Part shown: positions 23,407 through 34,081 of the stretch, one piece after another
How the letters are laid out: each line of letters starts with the position of its first letter
Position numbering within the stretch: the stretch's first letter is position 1
NCBI GenBank assembly: GCA_013397935.1
Contig: VZRN01001124.1
Span: 804,689 to 868,688 of the forward strand
DNA length: 64,000 nt
From: Dasyornis broadbenti
Taxonomy: Eukaryota; Chordata; Aves; Passeriformes; Dasyornithidae
Direction: 5' to 3'
Made by a program: the position numbers and the translations under genes
Notes under the pieces: model-generated
Database searches by the model: none
The model's input: the letters and a program-made list of their open reading frames with translations, nothing else
What the model was told of the DNA's origin: nothing

Positions 23407-26400
23407 TTACTCACTGGAGATGTTCTAGAAAAAAGGCAGTAACAACAGCATGAAGCACCCAGATCTCAGCTCTGAGGGGCAGAGGGAGTGGTATGTCAGA
23501 GAGGAGTGTGGAAACCAGAGGGCTGCCTGAAGATGGATGTGCCCTCCCTAGGCTGCAAGTGAGTGCACTCCCTCATTTCAGGAGTCTGGCCATCACTGAT
23601 GGTCCCTGGACAAGGGGAGCTGGCAGTGTCCTTACCTGCTTAGTGACCTGGATGCTGCTGGGCCCAAAGGTGGTGGTCCCGTAGCTTGTCACGTAATAGT
23701 GAGCAGAGGGCTGTGCCGGGGGCTCCTCCAGCTGCCTGGGTACTGTGGGAATGGGACACCTTTAGCTCCTCAGCTCCATGCAACCCTCAGCCCTCTTATC
23801 CCGAGCGCTGTTGTGGCACAAACTTGTGACACTGGGCTCACCTTTGGGCAGGAGCAGCTCTGCACCAAAACGGTGCCCACACGTCCCACAGGTTTTAACG
23901 TCTTCCTTTGTCCTGTGGAGGAAAAAGCCCGGGAAAGGAGCAGGAGCTGCCCTCAGCACTCCCCATGGAAGATGATGCCAATGCAACGGAAGAGGCTTGC
24001 TCTTCCCATCCTGACCTGAGGTGCTGCTGTTGGTGGGACAGCCGCTGCACTCCCAGGTGCCTGAGCACATTCAGCTCTTCATGAAATGGGGACGTGTGGA
24101 CACATGTCCAGAGTGAACATTACATGCCTGAGCCCCAGAGCCTCAGCTTCTTCCCCTTTCCCTCCATGCTCTAATTTCCCACACCAGAAAGTGCTAACAC
24201 CATTTGGGACACGAACTGCTGTGGTTGGGAGAAGGGCACTGGAGTGCCCAGCAAGTTTGACGACTAATTTCATGCGGCTTTTAGAAGCTGACAACCAGCC
24301 CCACCAGCACTGCTGTACTGACCACCCAGGTCCTGCCCTCACTTGGAGGGGCACAGTGTGTACGCACATGGCACCTGTGCCATCCATGTCTGGCCAAAGG
24401 AACTCTGCAGGACAGCCGGACGTTCGGCAGGGAGTCTTCACACACAGGTGCAGCCCTGGCCACTCCTCGGCGAGCTTCTGGATGATGAGCACAACTGCCA
24501 CGAGGAAGTCCCAGGCAAACTGGAATCCTTCCAGGCAAAAGGAGATTATCTCGCTTGTTTACAGCCCCCAGCCGCTGCAGCCCAGGAGATGCTGTGATGA
24601 CCTACACATAGCTTCCAGCCTGCAGCCTCTACTGTTAGACCAGCTCCACTTCTCCAGTTAACCAAGCCTTAAGCACTTTAATGATATGTTGGAAGAGCTC
24701 CCCAACTCGGGTGGCCCTTTTGCTTATCACTTGAAGACCCAGCTTTAGACTGTATTCTGTCGGGGCCTTCTGGGGAAGGATGACCCATTTGTTCCATGAC
24801 AAGAACGAGAACCTGACTTTCCATTTTAATTCCTCCTCTGGAGGAGTGCTGAACAGAATTGCATGGAAAAAGGGGAAATCTAAGTGGACTGCTGGTGGAC
24901 TCAGGCCAGACTAGGACATGTGGCAGAGGCCTCTCAGGACACTTCTCAGAGGGCTGGAGGTGGCAGGGGCAGAGCTAAGGGGAGACATGGGGTTTGGAGT
25001 CAGGAAATCTGGGTCAGGGATCTCACCTGTCCTTTCAGATGGCTTTCTGCAGCGGAGCTCCAGGTAGCTGTAGGCCCTCTGGTTATTCTCTTTGATCAGC
25101 AGAGGTTTGCCATTGCATACAAGCAGGCAGGTTACCTTGGCCACCCAGTGTGTGGAATAGAAGGAGCAAGCTTTCACCAGGAACCTGTGAGGAGATTGTG
25201 CATGGCTCTCTTCACTTTTCTCCTAGCTTATCCCTAACACTGGGAGAAAGTGTGGCACCACATGGACTTGAAAATATGAACCCAGTTTCAGTAAGAACAG
25301 GCAAACACCAGATGAGGACCTTCCCCTACCTAAAGCTCAAGCAGCAGGAGCAGCCTCTTAAGCCAAGAGATTCTTCCAGAGTTGGTCATTTATCCTAGTT
25401 TTTTCTGGGATGGAGTTCATTTTCTTCCTAGTAGCTGGCACAGTGCTGTGCTTTGGATTTAGGATGAGAATGATGTGGATAACACACTGATGTTTTAGTT
25501 GCTGCTGAGCAGGGCTTACACCAAGTCAGGGACTTTACAGGTTCTCACACTGCCCTGCCACCAAGGAGCTGCACAAGAAGCTGGGAGGGGACACAGCCAG
25601 GACAGTTGACTCCAAAGGACCAAAGGGTTATCCCATACCCTGTGGCATCATGCTCAGCATATAAACCTAGGGGAAAGCTGGTTGGGGGACCATTGCTTAG
25701 GACCAGGCTGGGCATGTATCAGTTAGTGCTGACCAATTGTTTTTTATTTGCATCATCTGTTCTTCTTGGGTTTTATTTATCTCTTTGTTTTGTCCATATT
25801 ATCACTGTTACTGTTATTATTATAATTTATTTCAACTATTAAACTGTCTTTATCTCAACCCATGAGTTTTCTCACTTTTCTGATTCTCTCCCCAATCCCA
25901 GTGGGGCGAGTGAGCGAGTGGCTCTGTGGTGCTTAGTTGCCAGCTGGGGTTTAACCATAACACCATCAGATAAAACTCTAGACATAAGTCCAGAAAACCA
26001 GGAGAAGTTCCAAAAACTGGTACAGTCCCAATGCCCATAGAAACTGGGACATTCTTGGGTGGGACTGTGAGACCTCTGCCTGCCTGAATGGGCACAAAGT
26101 AGCTAAACATGCCCCCCAGATGAAAGGTGGACCAGAAGGAGTGTGGCCTTTGCTCACATCCAGGCAGCGAACACCGCAAGGGTTCATCCAGGGCCTCATG
26201 TGTGTGGCACAGCTGAGAAGTCACCTTGGGTCACAGCCTCAGGTCTCAGCAGATAAAGTCTCAACAGCCAAGGGCTTGCTGACAGTCATCCTGGCACTGC
26301 ACTGAGCAAACTCAATCCCACAACCTCACTGAGGGCCAGAAACCAGCACTTACCTCTGGAAGAAGCCCTCAGGTATTACAGGTGAGAAGTAGGCACGGAT

Positions 26401-29400
26401 GTGGAGGTCCTCGGGGTGATCTCCTCCCCACACCTCAGACACTTCCTCTGTCTGGTTCAGATAGGTTGGGAACAAGTACCAGGACTCGCCTTGGCTCTGA
26501 TTTGTCTCCCATGGCTTCCCAGGCACAAACTCACTGGCCTGTGGGTTGAGCGCTTTGGTGTGCTTCACCTCCAGGCAGAGCTCAAAGTGCTCTAGGAGGC
26601 TGAAGAGCTTCCCTCTCCCTCTGTGAGGCCTGTGTCCCATGATTTCCTCAAAGACATCCTGCATCCCTTCCGAACAAAGCTGGTGCTTCACCAAGGCACG
26701 CACAGCTTGGTGGCACAGCATTGCCTTTGACTTGAAGGTCCACACCCAGTTGGCCCTGTCTCTGATGGTGGCACGCTCCCTGATCAGCACCTCCACAGAG
26801 ATGCTCTCGAGCTGCTGGACAAGGCGGTACCGCACCAGGAGCTGCATGGGAAGAGAAGGAGAGATGAGGTGGCAGTGAGAGGAGCCCAGCAAAGCTGCAG
26901 AGCTTGGGCTCTACAGAGTAGATGGTCCTGAACCCCACACTCACCTTGAACATTGTTATTAAAAAGGTAGGCTGGAGAAAGACAGTGCTTTCCAAGTGCT
27001 TGATTTCCTCGTACCACACAATGAGTCCAATGCGGTGGAGGTACCGCAAGATGTCCTGGAGGAGCTCCCTGCCCAGGCTGGCCAGGTGCTCACGCTGGGA
27101 GAGTTTGCTGAGCAGGTACTGGAGGTCCATCATGCCTAGGGAGAGATGCAGGAGCTCAGCATGCACCTATCAGACACAGCACTCTAAGGTAGATGCTTCA
27201 GAGAGCCAACAAGTCCCAGCAGCATCCCATGTCCCCACGCCATCCCTGGGGAAGCAGCTGGGATCGGATGCTCAGTGGCTGTGACCAAAAATGTTCTGCC
27301 TCTCCTCAGCTGTCCAACTGCCACCTGCAACTCCCACAGCCTTGTCTTGCCTCAACAGTGGTAACAGCCTGCCAGGAACTTCCTGTAAAACAAGGTTAAT
27401 ACTGGGTTTTTTTTTATTGTTAGAGGAAGCAGGTTTGTTTCTAGTCAGAAAAACTCAGGTTCCAGTTAAACCTCAGACTCTCATTCAGCAATGCAGAGAC
27501 AGGCAACAAAACCTGACTTATCTTCACAAAAGAAAAGCACTTGCTCCTCATTCTCTAATCCTACAGTGGCCAGGGGAACAGAGATGTCACTGGGAACTGG
27601 TGGTGTTCATACCTGCTTCAGATATATAAACAAAGGGCTGGAGCTGCCTGCTAGTCCTGCTAAATCACAGGAGACATGGGAAAAGGGTTTAGGGAGGGGC
27701 AGGGGGTTATTAAATAAAGCTAGCAGCATGGAGATTTAAAAACCACATGAAAGCATTACCACTGTGGAGCTCCTTCCTGCAAGATTTTTTAAATTGCTTA
27801 TGCAGGGAAAAGGGGAGAAAGAAAAACATCACTGGAAAACAAGAAACCAGACAACAAAGCCAGCTCAGGCGTGCTCAGCAGTAACACTGCAAGGACTTCA
27901 GCAACAACCCCACTGCCACACAAACAGGGCCAGAAGGCGCAGCAAGCACTGGGGAGCCCATCCCAGGCTCAGGAAAGCCCTGGAGAGAGCCTGTCCAGGC
28001 GCAGGACAGGAGATCCTCTCAGAAAGGCATGGCAGGGGCGATGGACCACTCACCATGGTCTGCCATCTCCTCGCTCCGTGCAATATCCACAATGGCAGCT
28101 TCCACCTGCCTGTAGACGGGTGGCAGCACTCGGACGACCTCAGGGAAGAGCTCCTCTTTCTTCACATGCTCCAAAATAGTGGCCTCAAGCTTTTGGATGT
28201 CATGGTGATCCGTGCAGTTGACAGCAACTAAGTTTAAGCTCTGGAAAAGAGAAAGCACATACCTGAAAAAAGCACATCCAGAGGAGTCTTTTAGCCTGTG
28301 AGGTAAAGGAAGGACCTAATGCCAGTGAGGTCACCCAGGATGGGACACACCACTGGCTCAGCTTCAGAGGGCACACCTTCACACCTTTGTGTTGCAGCAG
28401 TTTCAGAAAATCACCTGTGGATGGTAAATGACCCCTTGCACTCCTCCTCAGGCACTTGCTACAAGCCACAGGAGGAGATTACTACTGCAATCCCTACCAG
28501 GGACAAGTACCCTGCAGGTCACAGCCGGGGATTACCACATTCACTTCAGCCCAGGGAGCAGCTGCAGTAGTGGCCTGATGCACTAGCACCAGGTCACCAT
28601 TGCCAGGAGCACACTGGGCTGCCAGAGACAACAGTGTGACCTCAGCCAGCCAGAACCCAGGATAATCTCAGCCCTACTGTTAACGTGCAGTTCTCCATCT
28701 CTTTCAGCCTCTCCCACTGGTCCACGTAAAACTTGGGCTCCTCACTGCCCTCCAGGTTGTCAATAAAGTGAGCAAGGTTGCTTTTTCTCTCTGCCAGCAT
28801 GGCTGTGATCCTGGCCATGATGTCATGTGTCTTCTCTGCCACCTCCTGCTCCTGGCAGCAGTCCACATGGGTTCCCACAGGAAGCACCACTGAGTTTGGG
28901 ACTCGCATGGAGAGGTTGTTGATCCAGAAGCCAACGAGCTCCTTGAAGGTTTTGTCATTAGTTTGGTACCTGGGCAGGCAAAAAAAGAAAATCACAAATT
29001 CATGTCTCACCCTCTGGATCTCCAGCCAACTTCCACCAGTGCGGGTCTGACCAGACACTCTGTGCTGTTCCAGGAGCTCACTGGAGAAGAGCTCAGATCA
29101 CAGATGCTGACATGGACTGCATCCAAGCTCATCCTTTAGTTTCCCACCTTAAGCTCTGGGGTGTAGCAGAGTCAATCCCTGCTGTGGATGGGAGCATCCC
29201 TCTGTAGCACCAAACCCAAGCCTGATGCTCTCTCCATGTTCAGGGAACACCATAGGATACAGGAGGGATCACAGCAATTTGCTTTTTGCAGAAAGCAAGC
29301 CCATTTAGATGGGGTTCAGTTGTCATATAAGGAGCTGGTACTTATTCAGCCCCTCCAAACAGAGGCCTTCAGCAAGGTGATGACAAATCTGGTGGACCAA

Positions 29401-31419
29401 AAGATTGATCAGCAAAAGGGGGAGAGGGAGAGCCAGCTATGCCAATGGTGAGAAGACCAGGCCCAATGGATACGGTGTGAATTTGCACAGTGCAAGGTTT
29501 CCCCAGATCCTTTATAGTTTCCCCGCTCTACTTGGAATCCAAACCAGCTCAGCACTTACATGTGAAGATTGATGACGAGAATGACGAGTGCCTGTGGGGT
29601 GATGAACACGTGGTGAGTCATGTAGTATTCCAGCTGGCCAGCAAAGTCCCAGAAGAGAAATGTGAAGTCCTCGATCTGGAACTCACTGATCTCTATCCCA
29701 ACCGTTCGCTCTTCCTTGGGCACCAGTCTGGATTGTCTTTGCTTCAGGCTTCTGCAGATGGTGGACTTGCCCGCCAGTGAGGCCCCCAGGAACATGGTCT
29801 TGACCCTCTTGTCCTCCTGTCCCAAACCATGCTGAAGTTGGTTGAAGTAATTCTGGATCTGCTGAATGCCACCAGCACACACTTCACTGGGCGGCTTCCG
29901 GAGGGGGTTCCCACTGGCCTTAAACATTTTCAGGGATCGTCCTAGGAAGAGCTCCTTGGGGAGCTGGCGAAGGGCATTATTCTGCACATGGAACTCCTCT
30001 AAGTGTGCCAAACGCAGGACAGGCTGCGGGAAGGTCCGGAAGAGGTTGTTGGAGATGTTGAGGTACTGGAGGCTGCCTTGACAAGCTGCCAGGTCCCTGG
30101 GGAGGGCACAGAGACGATTGTTGTTCAGCCGCAAATGTTTAAGCCTGGGGAGATGGGAGAAAACCCCTTCTGGGATAATCCGGATTTGGTTCTGATTCAG
30201 CTCAAGCCTCTCTAAACACACCAGGCACTGGATTTCTTTGGGAAAGTCCACAAACTCATTTTTGGATAGTATCAGCTTCTTGAGGGTGCAAAGCTTAGAA
30301 ATGCCAGTGATGCTCCTGAGCTTGTTCCTGTCGAGGTCAAGGCTCTCCAGCATGGAATTGCTCAGGACTGCGGGTGGGAGCACGCGCAGCCTCTGGGTAG
30401 AGAGATTCACTTCACGCAATCCATCGTCCTGCTCCTGACCTGGACACATGGGACAGGGAAGGTGTGACCCTCTGGCATTGCAGACTATTCTTTTTTTTTT
30501 ATGACTTTGGTATAATTTTGGCCAGCAAGAAAAAGCAGAGGAGCTGGTTGAACAGTGCAGCCACAATTACTGCTTCAACAGCTCCTGTGTCCTCGGAAGA
30601 GAGGAACTGAAGCCGAGGATCTTGGCTGGGGCTAACAAGAGAAGAACAGTCCCCACCAGATATTGACCTTCAGCCCAAGTGTCACATTAACAGATTTGCT
30701 CTCACGAGTTGAGCCCTGCAAGAAGCCACAGGTGCAACTACTCCAAAACTGAGAGTTTTCTAATCCCAGCAGTGGGTTGGGGTGGGGGCAGAACTGACAT
30801 CAGGACAGCTGCTCCTCAAATAACTCACCCAGCCCACCCTCAGCTCTCAACCACAGCTATGGAGATGCACTGAGGCCAGAGCCAGCGAGTTCAGACACTT
30901 CCTCCTTCACATCCTCCCCCCACCACATGATGCTGTGATTCCCTGCAGAGATGATCCCAGCCCTGGGAGACTGGGGGAATAACTCAGGGACGGTGCGGTT
31001 CCCCAAAGGACAGAGCACACAGGCAGGGACCAGGGACTCAGTGATGGCTGAGAATGTCCCCAAACAGAGGGTGTTTGGAGCAGGGAGATTTGCAGCTGAG
31101 AACACCAGTGGGATGGGAATCACACAATACCAGAGCAAAACACAGTTACATCTGCTTTCCTCTCCCTTGTTTCACTTCCTCCCATGACACCAAGCATGGC
31201 ATTCCCTTATGCAATGCACCCTGCTCAGGACTGACTCATCATCATTTCTCAGCATCATCACTGAAACGTGGGATACACAAGCCCAGCAGGAATGCAAGCC
31301 TTTGCCCTCTCCCAAATGCCTGGTCTCTCCATCAGGGACAGGCCAAAGGACTCCCACCACCACTGAGCCAGAGCAGTGAAGAACCAGGGCAGCTACTTAC
31401 AAGCTCTGGGCTGGGCCAT
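23407..31419 (-). CDS. MFHAS1-like ROCO protein (LRR-Roc-COR)
   Basis: Coding exons in order of transcription: 31419-31401, 30439-29560, 28969-28678, 28240-28054, 27135-26945, 26841-26354, 25184-25027, 24527-24343, 24026-24016, 23912-23842, 23742-23636 and 23424-23407 (stop TAA). They join in phase to 868 codons. Residues about 14-205 are roughly nine leucine-rich repeats. The Roc GTPase has P-loop GASLAGKST (225-233), switch threonine T252, DFAGQ (271-275) and THVD (333-336). A COR domain follows to about 690. The C-terminal part has an EWPGLH motif and a CGTCG cysteine pair, both resembling the end of human MFHAS1. There is no kinase or death domain, so it is neither LRRK nor PIDD1. MFHAS1 itself is mostly one long exon and about 1050 aa, so I treat this as a separate paralogue. 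Least certain are the 19-nt first exon and the 11-nt exon at 24016-24026, which was chosen because it restores the frame. Confidence 0.85.
25384..25962 (+). mobile_element. Solo LTR of an endogenous retrovirus
   Basis: About 580 bp resemble LTRs that I recall as common in bird genomes. From 5' to 3' there is a TTTTTTCTGGGATGGAGTTC start, a TATAAA box at 25660, an ATTAAA poly(A) signal at 25838, then CTGTCTTTATCTCAACCC, ending in TTAACCATAACA. No internal viral genes flank it, so it is a solo LTR. It lies in an intron of the minus-strand ROCO gene in opposite orientation. A clear target-site duplication is not visible, so the exact ends are uncertain by a few bases. Confidence 0.75.
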
Positions 31420-31468
31420 GACCCTGCAGCGTGGCACCAGCTGGATCCTCCAGGCGCTCACCTCACCC

Positions 31469-31478
31469 TTTCGTTTCC
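31469..31478 (-). promoter_or_regulatory. ISRE-like element upstream of ROCO start
   Basis: The minus strand reads GGAAACGAAA, two GAAA cores with a single base between, about 50 bp upstream of the proposed ROCO start codon. The usual ISRE spacing is two bases, so this is a near match only. Confidence 0.3.
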
Positions 31479-32470
31479 TCCTCTTGTGTCACTCCCAACT
31501 CCCCAAGCTCTGCCAGGGAACCCCACCCTCTCTTTCTTCATCCAATCTCAGAGCAGCTCTCAACAACCCAAGCACCTCTGGCCACATGGCAGGGCCAGGG
31601 CTATGTCCCAAAAGCAGTTCTGGAGGTCACCTATGAGACAAATATGGCAGAGTAGTTCCCAGCCAAAGTCCTGGTGCAGCATCCCCCATGCCTGTGCTAA
31701 AGGAGTTTTTGGCAACACCATTCTGGCACAGGAATGAAAGGACACTAACAATAGGTTATGCAGTTACCAAACTACTGCATGTATTGAATAAATAAGATTC
31801 CTTCCCTTAAATAGGTGGCAGCATCTGACTCAAGAGGGTCAACAAGAAAGGGGAAAAAAAATATAAGCAAGTAGTATACACAGTATACTAGAAAAACTTT
31901 TCTAGAACATGCCAGAAGAGGTATTTTTAGGTGTTTCTCATTGCCTCTCCCAGGAGGCAGCTTACAATTTGATAATTTAGTTATTTAACTTAATAATTTT
32001 TTAATGGCAGACAGAATGAAAGAACCAGTATTGTTGCTCATGTAACTTCAGCAGAAAGCACATGCAGAAGGTGTAGTTTTCAGTCTCAGTGCTCCTCAGG
32101 CAACGGCAGGTTCAGAGGTAACAAATTTAACAGGCCTTACACTGCAGACACTCCTCCTACACCTTGTTACCAACAGGCTGTTATCTTTAGTGCCAGTTCA
32201 AGGCTAACATTAAACAAGAATTTAAAGCAGTGAAACAGCCTGAGGAATGAAACAGACACTGTCTTCCTGGTAAACAGTGTAGTTGCTTCTATTATTAGGT
32301 CAAGCCTTGTTTTTGACACTACCTACCCTTTTTCACTCATACAGACAGGTTATGACAGAATTGTTCCTCTGACATATACAGAGGTGTCCAATTTCCAGCC
32401 TAAGTATATGCACAACTCAATCACCTTCTCTCAATTCTTGTGCCAACAGTGCCATAAAAGTTTCTGAATT

Positions 32471-32476
32471 TTTATT
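32471..32476 (-). terminator. Candidate PHRF1 poly(A) signal
   Basis: The first minus-strand AATAAA I found past the PHRF1 stop at 34082. It gives a 3' UTR of about 1.6 kb. Confidence 0.4.
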
Positions 32477-34081
32477 TTGCCAGCTATCAGCAGTGTTTGT
32501 ATTTACAACTCCACACCCATGCTCCAGGTATGTATTCTAGCTACAAGTTTAGCTTGAAAACTACAGCTTCTCTTCCAGCTGTTCTTCTGCAGTCAGTCCT
32601 GTGTCTCTTCCAAAAATCTTCAAAGCAACTCCAAAGCTAACACTTCATTATCGTCCATCCAGGCTGCACTTCTATAGAGGAAGCATACAGAACCAAGGAA
32701 GATTAACTCCAGAAATGCTCAGGATTCATCCATAAACACTCCTCTAGCACAGTGAAGCATTGTGTCAGTCCATACACACTTACTTGCATATAGACTTGTT
32801 TTGTTTAAATAGTTAAAAAAAAAAATAAACTCCCCAAACCAGTTCCCGTGAAGGGAAAGCCAGTTTCTGAGTTGTAACATACTGGTTTTCTCTTCAGTTT
32901 CCCTGTGAAACATCTCCTTCCTAGTAGGGTTTAATGGGGAATAATACAAGTCAGGTTCAAGGATGGTGAGTATCATTTAAGGGCCTGTATTTCAGATGGT
33001 CACCTAAAAGATCTGATGTTCCGCAGTACATTCGGGCAAGGAGTTTTGCTAAAGCAATCGAGATGGAGTCAGAATAAGTGCTGGACTCCTTTGATTCTTG
33101 ATAGGAAAACCAGGTCTCCTGCAGAACAGGAGGGACAATTACTAATCCAACTCCAATCCTCTTCCACAAACACAGTATTCCTTATGCAAGAGCCAAGTGT
33201 GCAGGTTTACATGGAACAGCCAGGGCAAGAGGCAGATGCAAGACAAACAAATGACACCTGCTGTAGGACAAAAACCATTCAAAATAACTTTATAAACTCT
33301 GTCACATTTCTGCTTTGTACATCAGTTCAACCTTATCCTTTGGGTTTGTTACTGAAAATCGACAATGCTTGCTTTTTGTTTTGCTTTTTCCTGAAAGGCA
33401 GACACAAAACCAGCCATCAGTGCATTATTTACACAAGTGCAACACAATCTCCCACCCCAAAAGTAATTGTTTTCGCTAACAAGGTACTTCCAACAGAATG
33501 TAAATAAACACCACAGCTTGAGCAGTGTTTCTGAAGTCAGTTTATAAAGGTTAGCTCATTTCTGCAATCCCCAAATGCCAGAGCGAGTAAAGCTTCGCTC
33601 ACCTTCCAATGGGCTAAAAATACGACATTTCAAGTATTAAATCAGAAATTTCTAAAGACAATCCATATTTCGATAAATAAACAAGGGAAACAGTATACAG
33701 CTTTCAATATACTGTACGAAAAGTGGTGTCCAGTTTCAAACTTTACCAAGACAAATGCACAGCCCAAAAATGTGATCAAAGTAACCCTGAAAACTGTAGC
33801 AATCCGGGAGTCCCAAACATTAATCTCTTCTGTGTTTCCCCTCGAATTACTCTGCTGGTCTGAGGCATTTGATTGTTATTTAGTTCTACAGCTGTAGGTA
33901 ATCAAAAAAAAAAAATTCATTCCCATATGGAAACAATTCAAAAGAAGGTTCAGTAGATAAATTGTATTATCATCTTGTTTCTCTGCACTCTGTCTACAAT
34001 GAGATGCAACTGCAGGTCTGTTACTCCCATAGCATCCACAGCCAGGGGTAAGTTCAGTCCAAGTCATGCTGTGGCTTGCTC

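Larger units (their letters stand above)
31420..34081 (-). other. ROCO gene promoter region and PHRF1 3' UTR
   Basis: The part next to 31420 should hold the 5' UTR and promoter of the ROCO gene. It is moderately GC-rich and shows an ISRE-like element. The part from 34081 down to about 32470 is probably PHRF1 3' UTR, ending at a minus-strand AATAAA at 32471-32476. No additional coding sequence is evident. Confidence 0.5.

Noticed and set aside
23407..31419. PIDD1 identity for the leucine-rich repeat gene, because PIDD1 neighbours SLC25A22 in mammals
   Set aside because: The repeats are followed by a Roc GTPase and COR domain, not ZU5, UPA and death domains.
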